64,000 bases of DNA from Nemertoderma westbladi (GCA_032718475.1 JAUCBJ010000629.1:1-64000), one strand, 5' to 3'. Positions 32,088 through 44,725 are shown, counted from the first letter of the stretch. The notes: generated by a model not told the origin, from the sequence alone. Numbers and translations are program-made.

Positions 32088-34640
32088 AAAACACTCATCG
32101 ATATTAAAATTAAAATACAGAATACAGATATGATAACATAAGAAATAGTAAAAGGTGAGGTTGAGAAAGTTGAGTCGGTCGAGGTAGCTACTATTTATAG
32201 GACAAACCGCACCGCAAATAAAGTCTACGTGTAAAATATCATTGTACATTCTCAACCAAGTCTATAGACGTTAATAAGAATGTGGACCAAACAGGAGTAC
32301 AATATTCCAATAAAGGCCGGACGTATGATTTATACGCTCTTATAAGAGCTACCATGTTCTTAGTGTAAAAACAACAAAAAAGCATATTTACAATTTTGTA
32401 GGCTTTGGCTACTTGTTCACGGCAATACATAACGAACTTTAGATTATTGGAAATTGTAACTCCTAAATCTTTACAGTGAGATTCCCCATTTATATTCTTA
32501 TTGTAAAACCAGTAAGAGGTACGCACATTATTGTTACCGAAATAAAGCACTTGGCACTTATGAGGAGCAATTGTGAGTTGCCATTCACTTGCCCAGTGCT
32601 CTAATGCTGAACTTAAAACGTGAGAGGTAACAGAGAGAGCGAATAATTTAGCATCATCAGCAAATAATTTGCATGATACAGGGTAAACATTTTCAGGTAA
32701 GTCATTAATGAACAGTAAAAATAATAATGGTCCTAAAACTGTCCCCTCCGGGGTACCCGAAATAAGTTTACAATAATTAGAATAACTATTTTCAACTAGT
32801 ACACGTTGAGTACGATTGGAAAGAAATGCTGTCAACCAAGCAATAAGATTTCCGCTAATTCCATAACTGGAAAGCTTAGCTAAAAGCTTACTTTGTACTA
32901 CTGAATCGAATGCCTTTGCGAAGTCAATGTACACTACGTCAAAGGCATCGCCATTATCAACCATTTTATACCATTCATTAACGGATTCCAATAACTGAGT
33001 ACATGTAGATTTGCGCTTTAAAAACCCGTGCTGTGCCTTTGTAATTAACTTGTTCCTAAGTAAATATTCAGATAACTCATATTTAATACACATTTCCATT
33101 AACTTACAGGATATACACGTTAATGAAATAGGCCGGTAGTTGTAGGAATCAGATGAATTGCCTTTTTTAAACAGCGGGATGACGTCAGCTGTGAGCCAAT
33201 TTGAAGGGAGCATTTTCGTTTCAAATGAGATGGTAAATATCGCGAACAATGGTGCAGATATACAGCGTGCTAATTTTGAAAAAAGAAGGCTGGGCAATCC
33301 ATCTGGAGTCCTACTGATCTTGGACGGAATCTTTCGAAGCATAGTATAAACATTTACAGGAAAAAAATGTATTGTTGATATATTAATTCCTACGGGTACT
33401 CTACGGGGAAAATCGGGTACAATATTGTTATCAATTGTAAAATTTTCTGACAATACATTTAATAAAATATGAGCCTTGGTGGCGTTATCGACAACAGTGG
33501 AGCCACCAAACTTCAGCGGTGATATACCAGACTTATTAATACGTTTGGAGTTGACATACCTGAAAATTGAATCTCCCATTCCGGAGGGGAGAACTTTGTT
33601 TTCGTTAATGCAGGCCGCTCTAAATGCAGCACTGGATGCTAAGCGAGCACATTTTTTATATTCTATCAAACCGCCGGTTGTGTGTCTGCGCCGCCACAAC
33701 AATTTTTTTTCGCTGGAGTTTTTTGACAAAAGCTGGATGTATTTTCAGTTTAGGGTTAAATTTCTTAAATGGCACAAATCGTTCGATTCCTTTCTTTAAA
33801 ATGGAGCTAAAAGTTGTCCAAAAATCGTCAACTGTATCACATAGTTCAAATTGCTCGCACCGATTAAAACTGTCAATAAATGAAATAAAATTGTTATAAT
33901 TAGCTAATAATAATTGTTTAAAATCATAGTAACTATGGTTTGTTTCACCCGAATACTGAACTGGCGCTATAATATTAAAAATAACTGCCGAATCATGATT
34001 ACTGGTGGAAAATCTGGCTGATGTGATTATACAAGAAACAACCATATCATCCATGGTGAATACTAAGTCTAACACATTAGTTCCTCTGGTAGGTTCAAAT
34101 ACAGTTGTGACAGACCGTTCTCTAAAATAAAGTGGGAAAATCTATTGTACACCAGGTTATCGGGGTATGTGAAATTTCCCCAGTCAAATTCTGGTAAGTT
34201 AAAATCCCCAAATATAATACAAGGAAAACTAACATCGCAACAAATTTGTAATGGCATTACAGATGAGATAGTCGTTAGTTGAGGTGGAGTTGGGTGCCCT
34301 GTACAAACAAACAATACGTACGGGGCGTTACCCACAAGATCTACTGCAACCATCTCTGATTCCCCATCATAACTAACTGGAACAGCAACACATTTGATAT
34401 TTTTCCTTATAAGTAATGCAGATTACCCCCCACCCCTAGATTTACGATCTCTACGAAATACCACGAAATTATTATCGCCATTTATCTGAGCATCAGGCAC
34501 AGAGTCTGTACGCCATGTTTCTGTTATTCCTATTAAATCAAAGTCACCCTTAGAAAGTAATAAATCCAGATCATGAAATTTATTGCACAATGATTGAGCA
34601 TTGACACTATAACAGTTGAGTAGTAGTTTCGATTTAGTAA
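32088..34640 (-). pseudogene. Broken non-LTR retrotransposon: endonuclease plus reverse transcriptase (CR1/jockey-like)
   Basis: Minus strand, in order: an apurinic-type endonuclease starting near 34630 (NAQSLCNKFHDLDLL, GITETW), GDFNLPEFDW near 34190 and the NHDSAV step near 33990; then a 496-codon open frame 33729-32239 with the reverse transcriptase: NYRPISLTCISCK, AQHGFLKRKSTCTQL, YIDFAKAFDSV (catalytic Asp), PEGTVLGPLLFLLFINDLP and FADDAKLF. The usual PQGS of motif B is PEGT here. Breaks: a TAA in the endonuclease near 34422, a frame change near 34070, another before 33729, a TGA at 32239-32241 replacing an expected Arg codon, then further stops and a shift while family-like sequence (CGLSYK, YLDRLNFLNL) continues to about 32090. 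Upstream ORF1 was not found. The long intact RT frame suggests fairly recent death. Confidence 0.9.
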
Positions 34641-35984
34641 AGGGCGTTTTTGAATTCCGATTGTGTTGTTGAGTTGGATGGCGATCTTCTCCTCCAATTG
34701 GTATCCCTTTTATCCTTTCCTTTCATTTTCCTTTCATTTATTGCTGCCTTGACCAATAAGGTGTCAGAGCTGCTACTTCACTATTGGCTAATGCCATAAT
34801 GATAAGTCGCTTCCTTTCCTGATTAAATCCTTCTCTCACTATGTATGGGCAACGGCTTGTGCTTAGTAATCCGATGCCTATAGTAGGTTGTTTTATATGC
34901 ACCAATAAATATACACATGAAACAATAGGTTTAACATTTAGTACACAATAATAGCTTGCGCGGCCATCTAACTGTCCAATTTGGTTCCTATGACAAGCCT
35001 CCCGGTTGTAAGTTGACCTTTGGGGTTTGGCTTACTATCGGGGTGCTAATAGATTTCCCATTTTGTTACTAACTGTCTTGAGGTGACATATTGGTTTTTT
35101 CAGGGTGATGAAGTGCCTAAGGGATCGCTCCCGTAACACCTGTATACCAATATGTTCCTCGGGTATTCCCATACTTTGACATAAAGAATAGAGCAGCATA
35201 CAGAGTTGTCATCCTAATTTTTGTTATGAAAAATATAATTAAATATGTTTCAATTATAATTGCGATAATTAAACTGTACCTTATTATGTGTTGGATGGAA
35301 ATACTTCCTCTTCATGAAAAGTTACAACTAAGAAAATGCCAGGAAAAAGGTGAGACTATTATTATACAACTACAGTATCCCATTGTAAATGAATGACTAA
35401 CTTTTGATGATATTTCTCGATGGTTTATCTGCCTTTCTATTCGGTGGAAATCTCTAGCGGACATTCGAATAAATTCACAGTTGTTTGTTTCCGTAGTTGC
35501 GCTTAAAACACGACTGTTTATCTGGAAAACAATAAATATATAAGTTTTAATTAACAGATTTAATTAATTCAGGTTTAATATTGATAACGTTGTTCCAATT
35601 AAGATATTTCCAGATTTAGTTTTCCAATATCATGCGTATCACTGACTATGCTACCTGTATGGCATGTGGTTTATTATATTCAAGGCGATTCAGAATTCAG
35701 GCCATAACATAATATAGTGGCCTCCAAAAATTAATGGAGGCGTACGCATGTTAATATGTATTGGTAATTATGGTATTGCAGTAGTATATTTATTGTAATA
35801 AATAATAGGGGCCGAGCCCAATATCGGAAGATGAAATGAAATGAAAATGAGTGATTACAGCCATAACTGGTGAAGTTCTTGGGTTCGCATTACAAGAATG
35901 TAGAAGCAGTAGATATACCGCTCACACATATATCGAATCACTGACACCGTGTTAGGAAAGCAAATTAATGAATGGGCAGGGCAG
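34641..35984. other. Stretch without recognised genes
   Basis: A short (TTTCC/TTTCA)-rich tract at 34712-34742 and agatgaaatgaaatgaaaat at 35830 resemble LINE or SINE tails; no coding sequence seen. Confidence 0.4.
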
Positions 35985-36400
35985 CTCTCTCAAAAATGAA
36001 TTCCATCTGGTAATCAGATCTCTCCAGGCATCTGTAGGCCGGGTTCTTTTGAGCCACAATGGAAAGAAAGTGTACCTACTTCTATATATTATATGTGTAC
36101 TTATGTACGGGGGTGAGACCTGGACACTGACTAAATCAATTGAATAACGAATTGATGGTTGCTACACAAGACTACTAAGGGCAGCCCTAAACATCAGCTG
36201 GATACAACACATGACAAATGCCGAGCTTTATGGTACAATACCACCTGTCTGTATCAACCATCCTCCGTGAACGCAGAAGAATTCAATTGCTGAACATTCA
36301 GTGGGCAGTGCTGGAGAAGTAAATATGAGGTCATACCAGATCTATGTACTTTTCTGGCAACAAACACAAGTTAGGTGTTTCTATGCACGGCCGGCTATGA
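35985..36400 (+). pseudogene. LINE 3' fragment, second degraded copy
   Basis: Plus strand frames encode YGGETWTLTKSIE, RIDGCYTRLLRAALNISW and MTNAELYGTIPPV (36095-36245), then STILRERRRIQLL and CWRSKYEVIPDL in other frames. Same type of reverse-transcriptase tail as at 30715-31240 but a different family member, with a stop after KSIE and at least two frameshifts. Confidence 0.75.
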
Positions 36401-36585
36401 ATGGAATGAATGGTAATAATAATAAATACTACAAAAAACACAAAAAAATACAAAAAAAACACAAAAAAATTCACACCAGAGAAAGGGCCCATTCCCTTTC
36501 ATTGTTTAATCACGAGTACCTCTGGATCACAACGTGTCCAGAGTTCATAATACTACCTCTGGGTACTCTGGCTATATTAAAAAAC

Positions 36586-36720
36586 AGAAAACGTGATTAT
36601 TCTATAAACAAAATGAACCCGTACAACTTTAGAAAACGTGATTATTCTATAAACAAAATGAACCCGTACAACTTTAGAAAACGTGATTATTCTATAAACA
36701 AAATGAACCCGTCCAACTTT
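36586..36720. repeat. 45-bp tandem repeat, three copies
   Basis: Unit starts agaaaacgtgattattctat at 36586, 36631 and 36676. As 45 is a multiple of three, it creates a repeated peptide (RKRDYSINKMN) in the open frame there. Confidence 0.9.
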
Positions 36721-37019
36721 ACAAAGTGCTGATTATACGATCTGATGACAATTAATAGTTATTCGTTTGATAAGGCCAACTTGCATCAATCATCACTGAT
36801 CTATTCTATCTTATTGAATTGTTTTGTCTAAGAATAAATCTTTGAATAATATTATTTTTTAGTTTTGATAATATCTCGATTTTCGTAGTAACAAACTAGA
36901 TTTTCAGGAGGGCCTTGGGAAGGTATTGGCATATTGAGCATATTACTGTATATTGGCATTCTTAGAGAAAACTGTACAATGTTGGGGTTCTACTGTGTAC
37001 TCTTCCTTCCGGTAATGGC

Positions 37020-37290
37020 GACAAATATCGAGACTTGAAAAATATCGAGAGTAAAAATATCGCGAGTAATAATAACGAGTGTTGAAAAAAAACGCGATTA
37101 AAAAATATCGAGACTAAAAATAACGAATATCGAAAATATCGAGAGTAAAAAGCGAGGGTTAAAATATTGAGAATCAAATTATCGAGAGTAAAATTATTGA
37201 GAGTAAAAATATCGAGAGTAAATATATCGAGAGTAAAAATATTGAAAGTAAAAATATCGAGAGTAAAAATATCAAGAGTACAATTTTTTT
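37020..37290. repeat. ~15-bp tandem repeat AATATCGAGAGTAAA, degenerate
   Basis: About 18 imperfect copies. It directly precedes the foldback-family core at 37300-37530, so it probably plays the part that the GGACAATTCGGTCCC repeats play in FB1. Confidence 0.8.
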
Positions 37291-37299
37291 AAATAAGGG

Positions 37300-37550
37300 T
37301 TTTATGATAATTTTTTTCCTAAAACTGTTCTAGAACAAAAAAAGTGTTCGAGAATAAAACTATTTATCAAAATTTGAAGCTTACACGTGTTCTATAACAT
37401 AAAAAATGTAGAAAAAACTAGCTAGTATAAAAAATTAAAAATGTGATTTAGAACCAAAAAAATGTGTTCTAGAACAAAAATATTTATCAAAATTGATAGC
37501 TACTGTAGCACATCTTATATAATATTTATAAAAAAAATACTTTTCAAATT
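37300..37550. mobile_element. Foldback-family core sequence
   Basis: Contains gttctagaac (37328, 37470), gtgttcgagaa (37343) and actagctagta (37418), all also in the core of FB1 and in 61790-62165. Flanked by different tandem repeats on each side. Confidence 0.6.
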
Positions 37551-37985
37551 GAGGGAAAGGAACGGAACAGGTTACAGAGGCAGGCTTTTCTAACCAAAAC
37601 AATAAACGATCACTTTACCAAATGAGGGAAAGGAGCAGGTTACATTGGCGGTATTTTCTAACCTAAACAATAAACGATTACTTTTACCCATTAAGGGAAA
37701 GGAGCAGGTTACAGAAGAGGGCCTTTAAAACCAAAACTATTAACGATTACTTTTACAAATTGAGGGAAAGGATCAGGCTACAGATGCAGGCTTTTCTAAC
37801 CAAAACATTAAACGGTCACTTTACCAAATAAGGGAAAGGATCAGGTTACAGATGCCGGCTTTTCTAACCAAAACATTAAACGGTCACTTTACCAAATAAG
37901 GGAAAGGAGCAGGTTACAGAGGTGGGCTTTTTTAACCAAAACAATAAACGATCATTTACCATAATTGTGGGGAAGGAACACTTTA
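37551..37985. repeat. ~68-bp tandem repeat, about six copies
   Basis: Unit gagggaaaggagcaggttac...ttctaaccaaaacaataaacg, at about 37551, 37624, 37692, 37762, 37829 and 37897. FB2 carries the reverse complement; single diverged units lie at 39530-39600 and 60121-60180. Confidence 0.85.
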
Positions 37986-38130
37986 CGCCGGCATGATTTT
38001 ATGTATATTTGTATTCTTTATTGGGAAAACCTCTTTCATACGGCCCATTTTCGCTATCTGTGACTATCAAATGGGGAATAACTTCCGAAGTTAGTTAATT
38101 AATTACCATCATTCAGTCATTTACAACAGT

Positions 38131-38577
38131 ACATATCACAGAATCAGTACCTAATGTAGTATAATGCAGTACTGTAGTACAGTAGGCCTACATATCACAG
38201 AATCAGTACCTAATGCAGTATAATGCAGTACTGTAGTACAGTAGGGCTACATATCACAGAATCAGTACCTAATGCAGTATAATGCAGTACTGTAGTACAG
38301 TAGGCCTACATATCACAGAATCAGTACCTAATGCAGTATAATGCAGTACTGTAGTACAGTAGGCCTACATATCACAGAATCAGTACCTAATGTAGTATAA
38401 TGCAGTACTGTAGTACAGTAGGCCTACATATCACAGAATCAGTACCTAATGCAGTATAATGCAGTACTGTAGTACAGTAGGGCTACATATCACAGAATCA
38501 GTACCTAATGCAGTATAATGCAGTACTGTAGTACAGTAGGCCTACATATCACAGAATCAGTACCTAATGCAGTATAA
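38131..38577. repeat. 59-bp tandem repeat, 7.6 copies
   Basis: Unit starts acatatcacagaatcagtac and contains gcagtactgtagtacagta, with the palindrome TACTGTAGTACAGTA. Copies differ at one or two positions in a patterned way (taggcct/tagggct, tgtag/tgcag), so higher-order units are likely. Confidence 0.95.
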
Positions 38578-40409
38578 TTCTTTCTAAAGCATCTGTTTAG
38601 AATCTTCATACAAAACATTCTTCAATTGGTTTTTTGGATTTCGATTTATAAACAAATATATACATTTAAATATAAATTTTTTGGGTTGCAAAATGAATAG
38701 TAAGTGCATAGAATATAAGTGAACCTGATTAAGTGGCTAGAATCTAGAACAAAGTCAAAATTTTCAAAATTTCAAAATATTTTGTACTACACTTTATAAT
38801 CAGATTTTAAGATTGGATTTCGGACAGTATCGGTTCGGTAGAAGAAAATATGGCATTTTTATTTATTCCAGTCATATAATATATTTATGATGTGATTTTT
38901 AAAAAATACACGAAAATCGCCCAGAACCATCTTTTATTATTATATCTATTGGATTAAAAGCATACAACATAAAAAAATAATAATAAATAAAAAATAATAA
39001 TATATTTATATTTCAAATATATACCTTTTCTTCATTAACAAGGTCATATCGAATCCCAAATAATGTGTTTCCGCTTGACTTTTGATTACTGTACTTTACT
39101 GTAGTTTTATGGTAAATTGACTCGCCTATAGCTGTATTAACTGCGACACCAAAACGGAACGTTAAAGTCTTAGTTGGTTACTATGGCTATATTTTGCTAT
39201 ATATTACTCTAATAGTTTTGCGAGGTGATGGGTTGGTATATATTATGTTATTAATGAGGACTGTGTGAACTGTTCCATTAAGTCTATTAATATACTCAAT
39301 AGAATACATTACAATAAAGATGGTGATGATATTATTGATTACTATTATGAATCTAGATCCTCCCCACACGTTTGAATTACATTCACTACTGTATAAGCCT
39401 CATAAATAATATGTCACAGAGACACTGGTACTTTTCTGCTGAGGTTGAAATGTTATTGTACTGAAAATCCATACCCCAATTTCAAATTTCTGTGTACTAC
39501 GTTTGTAGCATAATATTTCCAATGTTAATTACCAATTAAGGGAAAGTAGCAGGTTATAGTGGCAAGTTATTCTAACCAAAACATTAAGCGAATGTCAATA
39601 GCATTTGTAATTATAAGCAATTGTATTATGATGCGTCAATAGCCCCCCCCCCCGCAATCTCCCAATCTGCAGAAACAATTGGTTTGTATAAAGTAATCCT
39701 ATATATATATATATAAAATATAGTTTTGTGAGCAATGTAAATAATGTTAATTTAATTGTTTATAATTAATTGTTGGATACTTTGATTGTATACCTAGATG
39801 TTATATAGATATGATGGATTGGATATGTCATGCGATGCGATGGCTGCTTGCATCACCGGTGAGTTAGGGTTGTGTATTTATTATATACAAGAGTGATGTG
39901 GCCTGGGTATTTGGTCGAAGGTCTAAATAAGACAGAGTCTATTTTTTCGGACCCTTCTCCCTTTCGGACCTGTCAAGGGTGAAATAAGGGGGGGGGGGGG
40001 GGGGGGGTTTATACGGCCTGTATTAATATGGTTCTTAGTCCTTTGTCAGGGGATCTACTGTAGGTTGGTAGACTAGACATATTGTTGTGACTTGTTGATG
40101 CTTTCTAGATACAAAGCGAGTCTGTTGTTAACCCGTATGTTTACAGGGCAAAGGGGTTCTAATGGATTTGGATCTTGGGGAAAACTCAGCTAGTTCGTCT
40201 TTAACTTCCACAAATATTGTTAATAAACAGTATAATAGTAAATAAATCACAGATAGATAACTAGCTAATGTCCCTGAGTTCGGGACTCGTGCGGGACTAT
40301 GGTTAAGCACTGGTTGAAAACTAGATGTTAGTATTTGCTCGTTGGTGAAGAAAATGCACCTCAGCCAGGGAGCTACTTAATCTAATACATGATAGCTTAT
40401 ACAAATTTG
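38578..40409. other. AT-rich stretch with isolated repeat pieces and homopolymers
   Basis: A diverged ~68-bp foldback unit at 39530-39600, an 11-C run at 39643, (TA)n at 39700-39715 and a 20-G run at 39988-40007. No gene seen. Confidence 0.45.
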
Positions 40410-40694
40410 TTAGAAATCAATTGGAGTAGTGATTAAGAGAAGGAGATCAGGGTTGGGGTTGGGGTCGTGGAACTGTTGTAGATCCTCCGGACATTCTGGT
40501 TGGGGGTAGACGAAGTTGTCAACTTTTACATTAGGGACTGCTGGGAGCGACCCACTGTTCATTAACCGCCATATCTGGCAGTAAGGTTGCGAGTTTTGGT
40601 CGATAGGTTGTAACATTTTGATGGTACGCATAACCGTGACTGCGTGATAGCGTCCTGCATGCCACTTGCGACCACTACTCTCGACATGGGTCAT
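40410..40694 (-). CDS. Unrecognised open frame, possibly an exon or element fragment
   Basis: 94 codons on the minus strand from 40694 to TAA at 40410. The composition looks protein-like: KWHAGRYHAVTVMRTIKM, YCQIWRLMNSGSLPAVPN and DNFVYPQPECPEDLQQFHD, rich in Pro and aromatic residues. I know no family for it. It lies on the same strand as the cyclic-nucleotide-binding exons, 11.7 kb upstream, but nothing ties it to them. It could also be chance; low confidence. Confidence 0.25.
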   Translation of the reverse strand: MTHVESSGRKWHAGRYHAVTVMRTIKMLQPIDQNSQPYCQIWRLMNSGSLPAVPNVKVDNFVYPQPECPEDLQQFHDPNPNPDLLLLITTPIDF

Positions 40695-42136
40695 GTTGGA
40701 CTCGACACAGCAAATAAATTATGGGCTCTAATTGTACTTCCGGCAACAGTATACGGCTGCTCCACTTTTACAGATGTCTCCTGGTCTCAACTATCCCAGC
40801 TACCACATGATGTGAAAGTAAGAGGCTTGCTTCTTCTATAAACTGTGGTGTGGCCTCAGTAAGTTTGCTTCAAACACGAGAATACTGGAGGTGGTTGACA
40901 ATCCGGCATCTCTGTGGTGATAAATATACGCTACCTCACAAAACAACGTTGCCGTTTGGCATCACAGTTTATATCAAACGGTTTCCACCATAAGTTATGT
41001 AATAAGAACTGCTGGCGGCCGGATAGCGGATGTATATGCAAGTTTTGCAAAGAGTCTGCATCAGACGTTTCTTATGAAATATGTTGTACATCCATGCCAC
41101 AGATGACAACACCACAATATCACTTACATTTTGGCATATTCCTTTCTTAGCCCTATAGATATTTGGCAGTCCTAGTGTATTACGTGTAGTAAAACTACAA
41201 TACACTTCCTTTTCATATTTCAGACAGCCGTCCCATTCGGACATTCATCCCATTCATGGACTGGCATGTTTGAATCCCAGTTATTGTACAATCGTTTGTA
41301 AACATACCGATTTCCGGGTTATAAATTATTATAGTGACTCCTCAACTAAGTGACTTGAGTTTCATATACTTCATGTACTAATGATCTTCACAACTATTTG
41401 GGACAATAATGTTAGCAAAATAGCCAATCAGTCTTAAGATTATGACTTAGGTTTAGGACTTCAACATTTCATTCATTGTCTTTTAATTCGCGTTGAGCCC
41501 TCACAAACAAGCTATGAGCAACGTAATAAAGTAATGTTAGTTTCTCGCCGATGAGGCTCAGCACCAGTCGAATTGAATCCTAAATTAAACGAAGTTTTAA
41601 ATTACAGATACATCATTAAGGTACTACAGGAACAAGGATGAAGAGAGTTAAAACTAGAAATGATATCATTGACAAACAAACACTGCAATGAAATCATGCA
41701 ACACTCTTATGCTGTAGGCTTATCCAAATCCAGTGTGTCTAATCAAGCAAAATACCATTTTGTAGTGTTATTATAAAAAAAAAACGAAATCCTGTTCAAA
41801 GTGGCAAAGCTAATCAGAAACATAAGGTAACTACACTAACTAGTAGAATTGAGATATATACATAATAATAACAATCAAACTAGATAATCTGCTAAAATTA
41901 TTTTATAAATAAGCAGGAACACCTGGGAATTGACCAGTTGCCTATTCTCGCCATATGATATTTAAATTAAAACAAAAAATATAACAAAAAATAAATAAAA
42001 CAAAAAAATAAATAAAGCAAAAAATAAATAAACAAAAAACTGACTACCAACTACCACTTATCCTCTGTGATTCTAAATAGTCTAATATTGTTGCTACAAT
42101 AATGTCAGGTCCTATTTTTCATTGATAGATAGATGA
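40695..42136. other. Stretch without recognised genes
   Basis: Contains A-rich (aaaataaata)n-like sequence at 41965-42040. No motif-bearing frame on either strand. Confidence 0.4.
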
Positions 42137-42440
42137 GCTGAGTAGAAGGGTCTTGGCCGGCTCTGTGACACTTGGACCCAACTGACACCCATTGGGTGTC
42201 ATATGACACCCAATTATCACCCTATGGGTGTCATTGGGTGTCATTGGCGCCAGACTGTCTGGGTGACACCTCCCAATTAGGCTAATTAGACCCTAATTGA
42301 AAGGTGTCACAAATGAATGTACAAATGAATAAATAAAGTAAAATAGAATACAAATAATTAATTAAAATTAAATATAAATAAATAGGTATTAATGAATGGG
42401 TCCAAGTGTCACAGAGCCGGCCAAGACCCTACTACTGAGC
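42137..42440. mobile_element. MITE-like element with 44-bp terminal inverted repeats
   Basis: Left end 42137-42180 and right end 42397-42440 are inverted copies with two mismatches; the inner 33 bp are perfect (starting gggtcttggccggctctgtg). The left interior holds nested gacaccc/gggtgtc palindromes (42182-42245). Total 304 bp, no coding sequence. No clear target duplication, so superfamily unassigned. Confidence 0.8.
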
Positions 42441-43429
42441 TGGTTAGTAGGGGATGAAATCTACTATCTATAAGTTGCTTTCCTTTATATTGCCTGGATA
42501 CAATATTCAACATAAAACATGTTTGTATTTCACCAATGTGAAGAGCAGTGTTAATTATATAAGCCAAGATTATAGATATTGCATTGGACTTGGGGTATGT
42601 GACTATTATTGAGCTGATTTCGGATGATTTGCCAATGCTAAGGGCCTCTATACACCATTGAGTATAATGGGTAAAGATTACCAAAAAAATGTCTCGAGCT
42701 TCTCTTTCAAATCATGATTGTAAGATGTAAGGGGGGCTGCTGTTGTATAACTTTGTCCCAGCCTTTCTCAATAACACCATACTCCTTATCATTATTGTCT
42801 GACATTGCTGCACTGCCTACAGAATACAATAACTGAATATTATTCTAAAAATAATCGACTATGCCTTTCGCCTGCAGTCATCTTTCTTTCATAATATATA
42901 TCAAACTTTTTTATTTTTCCAGCAGATTAATTCGTGCATGTAAAGTGCCAACACATCTAGTCATCTATTTTTCCTTCGACTTCATGCTGGGTTTATCCCC
43001 AGTCTTTTTTTCATGTGATTTTTTTAGTGTCCGATGTAAAGTTTTATGGTGATTCTGAATCTGAAATCAGTTTTTCGATAAGTTGTTTCGTTCTCGAGTT
43101 ATGTCAAGTTTTGTAATTTTCACCCAGAATTTGAAAATTTTTAATTTTGGTGCAGCACCCATTTGAAACCAAAACAGACCATCAAACACCCAGAAATTTC
43201 GAAATATTTTGCCATTTTCGGAATCAGCGCCGAAAATTTGCCTATAGGTATCAAAACCACAGAAGAAGATCCTTTTTGAAAAATTTCAAACAATTTTCAC
43301 TTTTGGTGCATGTTTGGTCAGTTGTAATCGGGGTGAAATTTAAATGTCATTTTTCTTGCGTTGGCTTTTTAGGGAAGCTTTCTCTATCTACTTTTTAACT
43401 ACTCAACCGATTTTCGTTCTGTTTGCAGA
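42441..43429. other. Stretch with a ttggtgcagcaccc-type repeat at 43060-43429
   Basis: 43060-43429 resembles repeat units at 24.3-25.2 and 46.7-47.4 kb (aattttggtgca..., cgattttcgttctg) and ends against the hairpin at 43430. Nothing recognised in 42441-43060. Confidence 0.4.
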
Positions 43430-43460
43430 ACTAGAAAGCCAGCAAGCTGGCTGGAAGGAG
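43430..43460. repeat. Helitron-type terminal hairpin, diverged
   Basis: actagaaagccagcaagctg then gctggaagg. AGCCAGCAAGCTGGCT is a hairpin preceded by ACTAGAA, mirroring the ACTAGAAAGC...GCTTTCTAGT ends at 52-59 kb. Another copy at 20749. Confidence 0.5.
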
Positions 43461-44441
43461 TCCGGGGGAAGAATCCTATTTACAAGACTATTACAAATAA
43501 ACCTTGTCGGTCAGCAGTAAGCTAAACAATTGTCTAACTAAACTATAAGGCGTGGGGCTAGCTGACTTTGTGGCTCGTCCCACATAATAAAAAATGAAAC
43601 TTTGCTATGACAACACACCCGGTTCTTTTAAATTTGCGTGATTTGAGTTTTATGCTCGCACCACTATTTGTAAGAAAAATATTAAAACTTATCTTACAGT
43701 ATGCCAATGTAGTAATGGTATTAAAATATAATTAAATTAATTTACACTATTAATGCTTCAGCTAAAAAATGATGCTAATCGTATGTAATAAAAAAAATAA
43801 GAATAATATTTTTAAGAACTTTCTACATATATCCTATACAAAATAATCAGCCCAATGATTCGTGGAATAATAATAATATAATCCTACTGCAGTTGTATAT
43901 TTTATTTTGTTTATTGACAACTCAACTATTTTCTGTCTATCCCTGAGAACTGATAAAGGATGCGTAGACTCAGCCAGCAGCCAGCAGCAGGAGGGGTGTA
44001 GTCAAGAAATTCTGCCTTGATGGAATTCTATCTCAGGCAGCCCTGAACGCAACCATATTCCTACACAGCTAGCTGCTGCAGCAGCTCAGGGAGGAGTTGT
44101 TACTTTACCATTGCTTTTAATTTCGCGACAAAATAATTTCAAAAAAGCGAAATATATCGAATACCACACATTGAATTGATCTGATATTTTGTAACGCGAT
44201 TATGAACCACCAAAGCAATTTACTTGTAAAATTTCAACAAAATCGCCAGGCAGGAAATGCCTGAACCTAGATAATTATCAGTCAGTCAATCAGTCAGTGT
44301 ATATATCCTGAGATTTTTACAGTAATGTATCCCTGAGATTCTTACAGTAAGTATCCCGCCTGTCGAGCGGGCTCCTAAATATGTAGAGGAATATTCCGAG
44401 CAAAAATTGTGTTGACAGAATTTTGAAATTTTGTTAAACAT
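43461..44441. other. Stretch with one Helitron-related segment
   Basis: gctagctgactttgtggctcgtcccac at 43558-43587 resembles the segments at 27307 and 49316. Otherwise nothing seen. Confidence 0.4.
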
Positions 44442-44725
44442 ATCAGTGACAAAAAGTGTAGATTTGACTTCAGTATATTTCGAACTACAGTTCTGATTCA
44501 ATAGCCTCCAGACTCTGTTTAATAAATAGATGGCAAAGAAGAAATAAATAGCAAGAAATTAACACATTACAGAAATTGCACAAACAGTATCTAGTGACAG
44601 TATGTAGCTAGCTGAACCGGTAACCTGTAAAGTGTTAATTCCTTGCTATTTATTAAACAGAGTCTGGAGGCAATTGAATAAGAAATTTAGTTCGAAATAT
44701 CAATTCTTCACTTTTTGTCACTGAT
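44442..44725. mobile_element. MITE-like element with ~100-bp inverted repeats
   Basis: Outer ends atcagtgacaaaaagtg (44442) and cactttttgtcactgat (44709-44725). Arms share cctccagactctgtttaata and a diverged taacac...ttacag segment near the middle. 284 bp, non-coding. Confidence 0.8.

Noticed and set aside
36301-36732. 143-codon plus-strand frame as a gene
   Set aside because: Its start is LINE-derived sequence in the wrong frame and its end is the 45-bp tandem repeat.
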